The notes under the pieces are model-generated. The model was not told the DNA's origin and made no database searches. It saw only the letters and a list, made by a program, of their open reading frames with translations. Positions 53,355 to 61,750 of a stretch of DNA of 64,000 bases are shown one piece after another. The stretch's first letter is position 1; every line of letters begins with the position of its first letter. The DNA comes from Algoriphagus sp. (lineage in GTDB: Bacteria; Bacteroidota; Bacteroidia; Cytophagales; Cyclobacteriaceae). A program made the position numbers and the translations under genes. The stretch is taken from assembly GCA_029945945.1 (NCBI GenBank), contig JAQSDM010000005.1, positions 682,001 to 746,000 of the forward strand, given 5' to 3'.

Positions 53355-54380
53355 ATGAAAAAAATAGTTTGTTTGTTTTTAGTGACAATAGGCATGCAAC
53401 TGTCACTTTTTGCGCAAGAAAAATCCGCCTTGTTTAGTTCTACAGATCCAATCGAAATCAAGATGAAATTCTCTGTTAAGGAGATTAAGTCCGAGACCAA
53501 TGATTCCACTTTTATGGATTCCTTTCTCCAATACAAAAATGAGAAAGGAGAATGGGATTCGGTAGATGTTGAGCTTAGAACTCGAGGTAACTTCCGATTG
53601 AAAAATTGTTATTATCCTCCGATAAGGATGAAAATCAAAAAGAAGGAAGGAGAAGGGACGATTTTCGAAGGGAATAAAAGTATGAAAGTTGTTCTTCCAT
53701 GCAACAAGATAAAAAATGCTGATGGCTTTATAATGAGAGAATATTTATGCTACCAGCTTTTTGAAGAAGTAAGTCAATACACGTTCGATACCCGATTGAT
53801 TAAAGTTACTCTTGAAAATGAGGATGAAAAAGGTGGGGAGCCTGTCCAATTGATGGGCTTTCTCATTGAAGATGATGACGAAGTTGCGGACCGATTTGGA
53901 GGAAATATTATAGATGATAAAAAGATTCCTGCCACATTTATGCAGGACTCGGCCATTGTTCGCCATGATTTTTTTCAAATGATGATCGGGAACACGGACT
54001 GGTCAAATCTCTTCAGACACAATGAGACAGTACTGCAGTTGGATGAGAAAACTGTAGTGCCGCTCGCCTACGATTTTGACATGACTGGATTAGTAAATCC
54101 TCCCTATGCGCAGGTCAGTGATCAGGTTGAAATCGAAAAAGTGACCGAAAGACTTTACAGGGGATATTGCAGAGACCCGCAGTTACTGGAAGCTATTCGT
54201 CAGGAATTTATTGCCGCTGAACCTAGGATTTTAAAGCATGTAGATTTATTGATAGGCACAGTTGATGAGCGTGATATCAAATTTGTAAAGGGGTTTCTTG
54301 ATGATTTCTTTAAGGTTTTAAAAGACGATAGGCTATTCAAAGCAGAAGTGCTTGATGCATGCAGATCACAAGGCAGTTGA
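53355..54380 (+). CDS. Secreted CotH-like (atypical protein kinase fold) protein
   Basis: 341 aa with a signal peptide (ending LFAQ, residue 21). The mature part shows VELRTRGNFRLKNCYYPPIR (like the RxRGN stretch that opens CotH), NKSMKVVLPCN, MREYLCYQLFEEVSQYTFDT, then MIGNTDWSNLFRHNE and PLAYDFDMTGLVNPPY. The last two match the N-x-D-W...HN and DFD positions of CotH spore-coat kinases, which phosphorylate exported proteins in the periplasm or coat. The Lys/Glu pair that would hold ATP is not certain. Function therefore proposed, not shown. Confidence 0.6.
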   Translation: MKKIVCLFLVTIGMQLSLFAQEKSALFSSTDPIEIKMKFSVKEIKSETNDSTFMDSFLQYKNEKGEWDSVDVELRTRGNFRLKNCYYPPIRMKIKKKEGEGTIFEGNKSMKVVLPCNKIKNADGFIMREYLCYQLFEEVSQYTFDTRLIKVTLENEDEKGGEPVQLMGFLIEDDDEVADRFGGNIIDDKKIPATFMQDSAIVRHDFFQMMIGNTDWSNLFRHNETVLQLDEKTVVPLAYDFDMTGLVNPPYAQVSDQVEIEKVTERLYRGYCRDPQLLEAIRQEFIAAEPRILKHVDLLIGTVDERDIKFVKGFLDDFFKVLKDDRLFKAEVLDACRSQGS

Positions 54381-54500
54381 TTTTCAAATCATTTCCGGAG
54401 GTTTTGCTAAAGGTATGCGGTCTTTAAATAGCAGGCTTCTTAGTAATTGAGACCTTATGTATAATTCTTACTAGATTGAAATCAATCAAACTGATTCATT

Positions 54501-55172
54501 GTGAAAAAATCCCTTTTGGTAATTCTGTTTTTAAGTTGTTTTCATTCCGTACTCTTAGCCCAGATTTCACTTTTTGACGGCAAAAGTCTTCAGGGCTGGT
54601 ATATGGATGTTCCTGCTCTGGAAAAGGACAGCAGTTTGCGTCGCCCATTTATAGTACGGGATGGACTTTTGGTCAGCTTGGGAACTCCCGGCGGTCACTT
54701 GATCTCAGAGAAAACGTACGAAAACTACACGCTGGAATTCAATTACCGCTTTGTAGGTGAACCCGGGAACTGCGGAGTTTTGGTTCATGCTTCTACGCCT
54801 CGTGCCTTATACGACATGTTTCCCAAATCGATCGAGGTACAGATGATGCATAGCAATGCCGGGGATTTCTGGTGCATCCGGGAAGATATTCAAGTGGAGG
54901 AAATGGAGAAAAGACGAGGCCCAAAGGAGAACTGGGGGATCATAGAAGGTAAGGAACGCAGAATTAAAAACCTCACTGATAACTCTGAAAAGCCGCTTGG
55001 CGAATGGAATCACATGAAAATCAAATGTGAAGCAGACAGGATTACTGTTTGGGTGAACGGAGATTTGGTCAATGATGGCTTTGGCGCTACCGCACAAAAA
55101 GGCCAAATCGCGCTTCAGGCAGAAGGTGCTGAGGTGGAATTTAAGGGATTGATGTTGACTCCGCTAAAATAG
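54501..55172 (+). CDS. Secreted DUF1080 (3-keto-disaccharide hydrolase-like) protein
   Basis: 223 aa starting at GTG 54501, because the signal peptide (ending LLAQ, about residue 20) begins there. The jelly-roll of the 3-keto-disaccharide hydrolase (DUF1080) family is seen in ISLFDGKSLQGWYMD, FNYRFVGEPGNCGVLVHAST, PKSIEVQMMHSNAGDFW and GEWNHMKIKCEADRITVWVN. Some relatives cleave keto-sugars released by periplasmic oxidation. It stands alone, 120 bases after the CotH-like gene, with no keto-sugar dehydrogenase near it. Confidence 0.88.
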   Translation: MKKSLLVILFLSCFHSVLLAQISLFDGKSLQGWYMDVPALEKDSSLRRPFIVRDGLLVSLGTPGGHLISEKTYENYTLEFNYRFVGEPGNCGVLVHASTPRALYDMFPKSIEVQMMHSNAGDFWCIREDIQVEEMEKRRGPKENWGIIEGKERRIKNLTDNSEKPLGEWNHMKIKCEADRITVWVNGDLVNDGFGATAQKGQIALQAEGAEVEFKGLMLTPLK

Positions 55173-55256
55173 GTTGATCCCTGATTTAAGAGGATTTTGT
55201 AAAAATAATAGAGAAAAAAAATCCATCTGATTTTCCTGATTGAAATCAAAAATTAT

Positions 55257-56411
55257 ATGCGAAGTAGTCTGTTACTCGTATTGATCTCAATTTTTTGGGT
55301 TTCCTGCACCAATGGAACCTCCAATGAGACGAAAGAGATAAGCAACTTCCAAGTTAAAATTACGGACTCCCTTCAGATTGATTACTTGGGTAGTCTCTGG
55401 ATGTTGGATTATGATTCCTCGAGTCAGCAGTATTTGGCTTACGGGAATCGGGATAAAGAATTAGTAGTCCTCAATCAGGAAGGGGAGATAATTTCAAATT
55501 TTGACTTTGCATCAGACGGACCGGAAGCTTTGGGGTGGATTGATGCGTTGTCATTGGAGAACGGTAAAATAGGATTGATTGATCGTAAATCAGGTTTTTT
55601 GAAATTCGATATTCAGGGGAATCGATTATGGAATTATAAACTCCCGTATTCATTTTATCATATCAATAGTATTTCGGGCCGGTCTTTTTACTCATTTGGT
55701 TCTGAACTTTTTTATTTGCGGCCTGAGAGATCAGATAATACTTATTCAGGCAATTCTGCTTCGATGTTTCAAGAGATGTATCGATTACCAATTCTTGAGG
55801 CGATTGATACGTTGACTCAGGAGGTACGGATGACAATGGATTTTCCGGCAACTTCTATATACAGAGATGGGGAGTATCACTTTTGGATGTTCCCTAATTT
55901 AATGAAGTCTGGAAAGGACTGGATATTATCCTTTAGACAAGAGCTCCAGTTTTACGTGTATCGGGAAAGAAATAAGGAGATTGAATTGTTCAAAACAGTA
56001 AGTCTCGGATTGAGTGATTTCGTCGAAGGACAAGGTGTTTCATTTGAGCAGGCTGATGATTATTTTGAGATGACGAAGAATCTAATCCCGGGGTCAATTC
56101 AATCCATTTATAGACATGAAGGAAATACCTTGGTGGTCTATCACAAAGGAGTGGCGGAAGAAATTGTAAAGAGGTATGATCGGGACGATCGTGATGCGAG
56201 TGCGAAACTTAATCTTGAAAAGAAGTTTTTCTTGGCGGTTTTTAACTCAGCATTTCAACTTCTTCAAAATGAAGTCCCACTTCCTGAAGGATTGATTTTT
56301 ACATCCTTGATCAGTTCCGAAGGTGAGATTCTCGCGCTAAAAGACCAGGTGTATTTCGGATCAGAGCAGGATCAGGTGATTTACTACAAGTTGAAGTTGG
56401 TGGAAGGGTGA
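55257..56411 (+). CDS. DUF4221 lipoprotein (six-bladed propeller type)
   Basis: 384 aa. The signal ends in the lipobox VSC (Cys17). The body is a repeated beta pattern: LGSLWMLDYDSSSQQYLAYG, KELVVLNQEGEIISNFDFAS, GWIDALSLENGKIGLIDRKS. This matches the DUF4221 / 6-bladed-propeller families of Bacteroidota. Their role is unknown; many sit at the outer membrane. It starts 84 bases after the DUF1080 gene on the same strand. No terminator was seen between them. Confidence 0.82.
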   Translation: MRSSLLLVLISIFWVSCTNGTSNETKEISNFQVKITDSLQIDYLGSLWMLDYDSSSQQYLAYGNRDKELVVLNQEGEIISNFDFASDGPEALGWIDALSLENGKIGLIDRKSGFLKFDIQGNRLWNYKLPYSFYHINSISGRSFYSFGSELFYLRPERSDNTYSGNSASMFQEMYRLPILEAIDTLTQEVRMTMDFPATSIYRDGEYHFWMFPNLMKSGKDWILSFRQELQFYVYRERNKEIELFKTVSLGLSDFVEGQGVSFEQADDYFEMTKNLIPGSIQSIYRHEGNTLVVYHKGVAEEIVKRYDRDDRDASAKLNLEKKFFLAVFNSAFQLLQNEVPLPEGLIFTSLISSEGEILALKDQVYFGSEQDQVIYYKLKLVEG

Positions 56412-56472
56412 TATTTTTGGTCATTGATCCAAGTCACCTTCTCTAAAGACTTGAACAGATTTTTAATTCCCT

Positions 56473-56571
56473 GCATTCCATCTGCTTGCACTCACCTCCA
56501 TGTTGGAAAACTCAACAGGGACTTTTCTCTTGATCGGATAGATTGTCAGGCTTTTGAAAGGATATTTTTAC
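56473..56571 (-). pseudogene. Decayed copy of the dnaE2 3' end
   Basis: Read on the minus strand this piece gives KYPFKSLTIYPIKRKVPVEF followed by SNMEVSASRWNA. The intact DnaE2 ends with KKYPFKGRAIYLIEGKVTAE and IEVSKCERMEYWNAGD. The match is plain at protein and DNA level but has drifted and lacks the upstream gene. A second shard with GATCCAAGTCACCTTC (56427-56442) resembles a neighbouring part of dnaE2 (57999-58013). The remnant and the intact gene end flank the RES-Xre module. Confidence 0.75.
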
Positions 56572-56632
56572 TAAAGGCCAAGCGCTTGTTTTGGGATTAA
56601 ACTTCAAAGAATTGATTCCAGGAAGCATAAAT

Positions 56633-57088
56633 TTATCTCAAAATCCGCTTATCCAGTTCCAGAGAATAGACTTTGGACTCCATCAAAGAGAAGTTTTCAG
56701 AAATGGGGTTGATTACATAATTCAGAGAACTGGGATCCACTACCGAAGGAACAGCAAAGCAAAGTATGCCGGATTTCAATAAGTTTGTTCCATATTCCTG
56801 AGCCACACGAATGGCTGGAATTTCATTCCAGTTGGTTGGTAAATCAGTCATTTCTGGAATAAAAATTAAGTGGTCAGGAATGCTGATTTCCATCACTGAG
56901 TACAGAATATGGCGTTCCGAAGAAAACAATTCTGGATCTATCGTTAATCTTTCAAGTAAGGAAACCGAAATGCTCGATCCTGCATAGATCGCCGGATTTC
57001 CGGGAAGATTCCATCTTCCTCCATACAACTTGGCACCTTCGCCGCTGCTATCACAGTATTGGGTTAAGGCGATCCGATAGACTTTCAT
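56633..57088 (-). CDS. RES-domain toxin
   Basis: 151 aa. The RES signature is visible: MKVYRIALTQYC at the start, GAKLYGGRWNLPGNPAIYAG with the conserved Gly-Gly-Arg-Trp-Asn, then SSISVSLLERLT (Ser/Glu positions). RES toxins such as MbcT (M. tuberculosis) degrade NAD+, which stops growth. The gene starts 5 bases after the antitoxin stop, and the antitoxin comes first in the operon. Full length for the family (about 150 aa). No terminator was seen before the dnaE2 remnant. Confidence 0.93.
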   Translation of the reverse strand: MKVYRIALTQYCDSSGEGAKLYGGRWNLPGNPAIYAGSSISVSLLERLTIDPELFSSERHILYSVMEISIPDHLIFIPEMTDLPTNWNEIPAIRVAQEYGTNLLKSGILCFAVPSVVDPSSLNYVINPISENFSLMESKVYSLELDKRILR

Positions 57089-57093
57089 TTTCC

Positions 57094-57555
57094 TCAGACA
57101 GCTATACCGTGCTGTAGTCGCATGATTTCGGTTTTGAGCAGGTCAATGCCTTCTGATACATCGATTAATTCAAGTGGCTTGCGATTTCTTAGGGAAAAAA
57201 GAGGGCGCTCCATCCATCTTCTGAATCCTTCCCGACCAAAATAATTTATGCCAATCGCATATAGCTCAGCCATCTCATAGAGCTTTTCCGACTGGCCGGT
57301 GTCAAAAATATCTTTGCGCTGCAGGGTCTTGGCAGAGACTCCCAGCGCATCTGCGAGCGTATTGTAATCAAGTCCCGATAGCTCTTTGAAGCTTTCAAAG
57401 GAGCTTTTGTCGAGACCATTGCGGAAAGTATCTACTCGGGAAAGTGGCTCATCCAGCTGGTCAGCGTTCATCCGCAGGATGTCTTGAACTGACATGTGAG
57501 CTTTTTGATATGCCGCAACTTCAGGCTCGCTGACTTTGGAGATTTTCTTTGCCAT
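57094..57555 (-). CDS. Xre/MbcA/ParS-type antitoxin (DUF2384)
   Basis: 153 aa from ATG 57555. A longer frame (57636) crosses the promoter elements described next and is less likely. The helical N-terminal part (to about 90) includes LSGLDYNTLADALGVSAKTL, an Xre-like HTH. The C-terminal DUF2384 part (RKDIFDTGQSEKLYEMAELY, NYFGREGFRRWMERPLFSLR) covers the toxin active site in MbcTA and Res-Xre complexes. It should both inhibit the RES toxin and repress the operon. The stop is 5 bases from the toxin start. Confidence 0.92.
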   Translation of the reverse strand: MAKKISKVSEPEVAAYQKAHMSVQDILRMNADQLDEPLSRVDTFRNGLDKSSFESFKELSGLDYNTLADALGVSAKTLQRKDIFDTGQSEKLYEMAELYAIGINYFGREGFRRWMERPLFSLRNRKPLELIDVSEGIDLLKTEIMRLQHGIAV

Positions 57556-57566
57556 GACTAAAATCG

Positions 57567-57660
57567 GTAATTTGTCTTCTAAGATAACGTAATTTGTCTG
57601 AAATAGATTCTTTATCACCAGTTTTTTCAAGATCATTTTAAATGGTTTCTATGGTGATAA
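57567..57660 (-). promoter_or_regulatory. Promoter and operator repeats of the RES-Xre operon
   Basis: On the minus strand a -7 box TATCTTAG (57586-57579, seven of eight to TAnnTTTG) precedes the antitoxin ATG by 23 bases. It is bracketed by two 11-bp direct repeats GTAATTTGTCT (plus-strand reading: 57567-57577 and 57589-57599), exactly 22 bases apart. Farther up, TTATCACCA (57612-57620) and TGGTGATAA (57652-57660) are a perfect 9-bp inverted repeat. The repeats cover the core promoter, which suits autorepression by the antitoxin. Confidence 0.6.
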
Positions 57661-57836
57661 AAAAGAAAATGGGAATTCTGCCTTTTGAATCTGGAGAGTA
57701 TTTTAATCGAGTTTTTAATTAGTTAGAATTTTCAGCTTTTTACATTTCTGCTTAGAAATAGGAGCCAATTACTTGAATCTAGGTGATCGTATTTTACATA
57801 TAATTTTCAATCCCCTCATTCTCCATTTTAAATTCA

Positions 57837-60785
57837 TCAATCCCCCGCATTCCAGTATTCCATCCGCTCGCACTTACTCACCTCGATGCTGTAAAAATCA
57901 AACTCAGCGGTGACTTTTCCCTCGATCAGGTAAATAGCCCGGCCTTTGAATGGATATTTTTTTACCACGGGTGGGAAGTGAACTGTATCGATCCAGTCAC
58001 CTTCCCGATCGATGAAAGTGCCGAAATTCATCACGTCGCCCTTGATCGTGCGCGTGTACTTCACGGTGACGAGATAGCCGATGATCTGCACGGTTTTGCC
58101 AAGACAAGCTTTCAAATCTCTGGCTTTGATCCCCTGAATACTCTGATCTTTGATCAGGTGAAAAGGAGAGTCGAGCGGAAACTCGAGGATGTCGATCTGA
58201 TCCACGATTTCCTGTCGGATGTCGATCTCTTCCAGTTGGGGCACAGTCGGTTGCCTCCTCGTGCTTTGGCGAAACAAGTCATTCAAGGCAGGAATCGCCT
58301 TCCGCTTGTTCAGGATGAAATGGGCTTCCCAGAGCAATTCCTGTCGGGTTTTCCCCGTAAACCGGAAGCAACCGATCCGGATCAGAATCAGTAATTGCTC
58401 CAGACTGATGTCCATTCGTGCAGCAAAATCAGCCAAGCCCAGAAAATCTCCATTCTCTCTTCGTTCGTTGAGGATTTTGTCGATGCTGGTTTTCTCCAGA
58501 TACTTGAGATGGATAAATCCCAGGTAAACCGTCTTTCCTGTGATTCGGGTGAGGTACTCGCTCTCGTTGATGTGGGGAGCCTGAATGTCGGCCCCGTTCA
58601 TTCGAAGTTCGTGGATGTAGAATTCGGTGTGATAAAATCCCCCGAAATTATTGATCACACCCACCATAAATTCCAGCGGAAAGTAAGCTTTCAGGTACAG
58701 GCTTTGGTAGCTCTCCACCGCGAAGGATGCCGAGTGTCCCTTCGCAAAGGAATATCCGGCGAAGCTTTCGATCTGATACCAGACTTCAGCAGTGACTTTT
58801 TCGTCCCGACCCATTTCCTTGCAGTTGCCGAAAAACCGATCCTTCACCCGCGTAAATTCATCTTTGGAGCGTGATTTTCCACTCATGCCTCTTCGCAGCA
58901 CATCGGCTTCTCCCAGACTCAGCCCGGCAAAATAATGCGCGACTTTGATCACATCTTCCTGATAGACCATGATCCCGTAGGTCTCGGGCATGATCTCAGC
59001 GAGAACGGGATGGGCCAGATTTCTCCGCTCCGGATCCACATGCCGTAGGATATATTCCCGCATCATTCCCGATCGGGCGACCCCGGGGCGGATGATGGAG
59101 CTGGCAGCCACGAGCTCCAGGTATTCATCGGCTTTCATCTTGGCAAGAAGCATCCGCATCGCGGGCGACTCCACGTAGAAAGCCCCGATCGTATGTCCGT
59201 CGCGCAGGTGTTGCTTGATTTTAGGGTCTTTTTTGAATTGCTCCACCTGTCGGATATCGATTTTGATTCCCTGATTCTGGTAGATGGTCTCGATGGCCGA
59301 TTTGATATGGCCAAGCCCGCGCTGACTCAGGATGTCAAACTTGTGCAGTCCGATATCCTCGGCCACGTGCATGTCGAAGTGGGAAACAGGAAAGCCTTTC
59401 GGCGGCACCTCCGTCGCGGTGTAATAGTGGATTGGTTTGTGCGAGATCAGTATTCCGCAGGCATGAATGGTCAGATTCGATGGCATATCCTTGAGTACAT
59501 TGCTGTATTTCAGGATGAGTTTGCCGTATTGATCCGGTACGTAGCCGGGCTTGTCGGCATAGTGGATCAGTGATTCGATATCCGATTTGGGTAGGCCAAA
59601 AACTTTCCCGAGTTCGCGCAGCACGGAGTTGTACTGAAAAGTATTGTGCGCGGCCAGGAGGCAGACATGTTCTTGCTTGCCTTGGTTGTACTTGCGAAAG
59701 ATGTAATCTGTGACCTCATCCCGGTCTTTCCAGGAGAAATCGATGTCGAAATCCGGAGGATTTTCCCGATACAAATTGATAAATCGCTCGAAGTAGAGAT
59801 CAAGCTCGATCGGGTCCACATCCGTGATTCCGAGACAATACGCCACTATACTGTTGGCGCCGGAGCCACGACCCACGTGGTAGAAATTCTTCTGCTGCGC
59901 AAAGCTCACGATGTCGTAATTGATCAGAAAGTACGAGGTGAAGGACTTTTGTTGGATGAGTTCAAGCTCCTTTTCTATCCGGGCAGAGATCTCAGGACTG
60001 AGTTCGGGATAGCGATGGAGAGCTCCTTTGAATGTCTCCTGTCTTAGGTAATCGAAGTCTTCCCAGTCCGAACCCAGAATGTCGCGACGATTTTTGACGG
60101 CCTGGAAGTAGAATGAAAACTGACATTGTTCGAGGAGTTTTTGGGCATTGGCGAGGAGATAGCTATGATTTTCGCAGCGACCCACCATATCTGCATAGCT
60201 GTAAAACTGATCGTCTGCACCTCCCTGAGCTTCTGTTGGAAGCTTGCTCAGGAGTGTATTCAGATCTATGCTGCGCAAAAGTCGGTGTGCGTTGAATTCA
60301 ATTTTGGATCCGAAACTCACCGATTGGAGCAGGACGAGTTTATCCTTGTATCGAAACCAAGGCGAGGAGATCAGGCGGTTGAGTTGGAAGGGATGCACGC
60401 CGATAAATTCATTTTCCCGCAGGGGGAAAAGCTTTTCCGGCAAAGGATAGATCACAAAGCTATCCGCAAAGGGTGGAGCTTTGGCAGCAAAATCCTTCTT
60501 CTGTGTCAAGTGCTCCGAAAGGTGGAGGTTGAGTTCGTAGAAGCCTTCCTGGTTTTTGGCCAGGCCGATGTATCGTTGGGAGGTGCCGTTTCGGAAGTCA
60601 ATGCCGATCACGGGATGGATACCGGCTTTTTGCGCAGCACGGATAAACGGAAAAACCCCGGCGGTACAGTTGATGTCTGTGAGGGCAAAGGCATTAAGTT
60701 TTTTGCCTTTCGCCTCAGCGATCAGTGCTTCCACGGACATTGTTCCGTATTTGAAGCTGAAGTGAGAGTGGCAGTTGAGGAACAT
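57837..60785 (-). CDS. dnaE2: DnaE2-type DNA polymerase III alpha subunit (error-prone)
   Basis: 982 aa, shorter than the replicative DnaE (about 1150-1400 in this phylum). The N-terminal PHP domain (1-70) starts FLNCHSHFSFKYGTMSVEAL, close to DnaE2 starts. The palm holds GRGSGANSIVAYCLGITDVD (306-325) and the catalytic PDFDIDF (344-350). HhH and OB domains follow, with a C-terminal OB fold (about 880-960). DnaE2 usually works with ImuA and ImuB in SOS mutagenesis. No imuA/imuB lies next to it; upstream is non-coding sequence, then the DUF2442 pair. Confidence 0.9.
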   Translation of the reverse strand: MFLNCHSHFSFKYGTMSVEALIAEAKGKKLNAFALTDINCTAGVFPFIRAAQKAGIHPVIGIDFRNGTSQRYIGLAKNQEGFYELNLHLSEHLTQKKDFAAKAPPFADSFVIYPLPEKLFPLRENEFIGVHPFQLNRLISSPWFRYKDKLVLLQSVSFGSKIEFNAHRLLRSIDLNTLLSKLPTEAQGGADDQFYSYADMVGRCENHSYLLANAQKLLEQCQFSFYFQAVKNRRDILGSDWEDFDYLRQETFKGALHRYPELSPEISARIEKELELIQQKSFTSYFLINYDIVSFAQQKNFYHVGRGSGANSIVAYCLGITDVDPIELDLYFERFINLYRENPPDFDIDFSWKDRDEVTDYIFRKYNQGKQEHVCLLAAHNTFQYNSVLRELGKVFGLPKSDIESLIHYADKPGYVPDQYGKLILKYSNVLKDMPSNLTIHACGILISHKPIHYYTATEVPPKGFPVSHFDMHVAEDIGLHKFDILSQRGLGHIKSAIETIYQNQGIKIDIRQVEQFKKDPKIKQHLRDGHTIGAFYVESPAMRMLLAKMKADEYLELVAASSIIRPGVARSGMMREYILRHVDPERRNLAHPVLAEIMPETYGIMVYQEDVIKVAHYFAGLSLGEADVLRRGMSGKSRSKDEFTRVKDRFFGNCKEMGRDEKVTAEVWYQIESFAGYSFAKGHSASFAVESYQSLYLKAYFPLEFMVGVINNFGGFYHTEFYIHELRMNGADIQAPHINESEYLTRITGKTVYLGFIHLKYLEKTSIDKILNERRENGDFLGLADFAARMDISLEQLLILIRIGCFRFTGKTRQELLWEAHFILNKRKAIPALNDLFRQSTRRQPTVPQLEEIDIRQEIVDQIDILEFPLDSPFHLIKDQSIQGIKARDLKACLGKTVQIIGYLVTVKYTRTIKGDVMNFGTFIDREGDWIDTVHFPPVVKKYPFKGRAIYLIEGKVTAEFDFYSIEVSKCERMEYWNAGD

Positions 60786-61154
60786 TTTTAAGATATAAGA
60801 GGAAATACACTGTGTGAAATAGGCTCCGCGAAATACACTTCGCTTCGCTGCGTGAAATAGGCTGACGCGAGATACCCTTCGCGATGAAGACCCGTAGACG
60901 AATGAGAATAAGTTGTCCGTAGTATTTCTTCCGCCGAAGGCAGATGTGTTTCTACCGTATTTCCATGGTGTTTCTGGAAAATATAAGTCTCAATCCAGCC
61001 TCTTCCAGCAATACATCCTAATTCAAAATGTCAATTATTTTAACATTTTAATGTTTATAATGTAGTCAAAAAGTAAATAAGGAAGAAAGGGAAAAATGGA
61101 TTTGCGGGAAAGTTTTGATGAGATTTTACCAGATGAGCTGTTGGAGAATAGAAA
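60786..61154. repeat. Intergenic region with two ~30-bp repeats upstream of dnaE2
   Basis: GTGAAATAGGCTCCGCGAAA onward (60814-60843) recurs as GTGAAATAGGCTGACGCGAG onward (60852-60882). The copies differ by one inserted base and a few substitutions. Each ends in a small hairpin (GCGAA-N6-TTCGC in the first). They sit 30-100 bases upstream of the dnaE2 start, where its promoter and any damage-response operator must be. A 50-residue plus-strand frame at 61096-61248 (MDLRESFDEILPDELLENRN) overlaps the DUF2442 gene antisense and is not called as a gene. Confidence 0.5.
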
Positions 61155-61183
61155 TAAAAAATCCGAAGCGATGGGCTCCGGAT
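61155..61183 (-). terminator. Rho-independent terminator of the DUF4160-DUF2442 pair
   Basis: Minus strand: ATCCGGAGC-CCATC-GCTTCGGAT is a 9-bp stem (one G-T pair) followed by TTTTTATTTC. It begins 24 bases after the DUF2442 stop. Confidence 0.9.
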
Positions 61184-61206
61184 CAAATGAAAGATTGTCT
61201 TTAGGT

Positions 61207-61443
61207 TTAGGAAATCAATTCGCTTACGAGCAGATCCTCATCCAATGATTCCCAATGAATTCCTTCTCCATTCCCGATGAATCTCCAATCATTGAGTTCC
61301 GCAGGCGAGGCATTTCGGAGTTTGGGAAACCATTCGAGTGGAATACTCACTTCACGGCCATCTTCAATGAAAACAGTCATTTTATCCTCTGAAAATGTAA
61401 TGTCAGTGGCTTGGTAAGACTTGTGTTTAGTTAAAGTATTCAT
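61207..61443 (-). CDS. DUF2442 protein (partner of DUF4160)
   Basis: 78 aa. The sequence YQATDITFSEDKMTVFIEDG, then EVSIPLEWFPKLRNASPAEL and GNGEGIHWESLDEDLLVSEL, is the DUF2442 pattern (a small fold whose members often close with HWPxLDEDL). It overlaps the upstream DUF4160 gene by 17 bases, so both are co-translated. DUF4160-DUF2442 pairs are common in bacterial chromosomes and plasmids and look like toxin-antitoxin modules. The activity is unproven. Confidence 0.9.
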   Translation of the reverse strand: MNTLTKHKSYQATDITFSEDKMTVFIEDGREVSIPLEWFPKLRNASPAELNDWRFIGNGEGIHWESLDEDLLVSELIS

Positions 61444-61657
61444 TCCATTTTATTTGAAATAACTCCAAATTTGATTGAACAATTATACGTATTTCTCTAA
61501 GTTCTGATGCGGAGAATTTTTTCGAACTTATTAACTCGATTGGAATCAAGAGAAATTTAGCCGTTTTTTCAGATTTTTCAACATGAATATGTTTTGGCAA
61601 ATGATCATTGCTGTAAAAGAAAAAGCGATACCCCTTTTCAATATGGATCGTCGGCAT
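61427..61657 (-). CDS. DUF4160 protein (partner of DUF2442)
   Basis: 76 aa. MPTIHIEKGYRFFFYSNDHL, then PKHIHVEKSE and the ELREIRIIVQSNLELF helix, match DUF4160, whose conserved core is Y-R-F-F-F-x-S-N-D/E-x-x-x-P-x-H-I-H-V. The pair with DUF2442 is the usual arrangement, in this order. It could be the toxin-like or sensing half. No catalytic residues are defined, though the paired His residues (HIH) may bind a metal. Confidence 0.9.
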   Translation of the reverse strand: MPTIHIEKGYRFFFYSNDHLPKHIHVEKSEKTAKFLLIPIELISSKKFSASELREIRIIVQSNLELFQIKWNEYFN

Positions 61658-61750
61658 GATGGAATATAGTGAAAAAGCAGATCAAAAATATTGAACCCCG
61701 TCCGATGAATACCGAATAGAAACCATAATTTATCCGGTACCGATCACCTC

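Noticed and set aside
60126..60791. Long frame antisense to the start of dnaE2
   Set aside because: Antisense to the PHP domain of a clearly conserved polymerase; shadow frame.
61096..61248. 50-residue plus-strand frame ending antisense to DUF2442
   Set aside because: It crosses the DUF2442 terminator and gene; no family support, although the start reads like a peptide.
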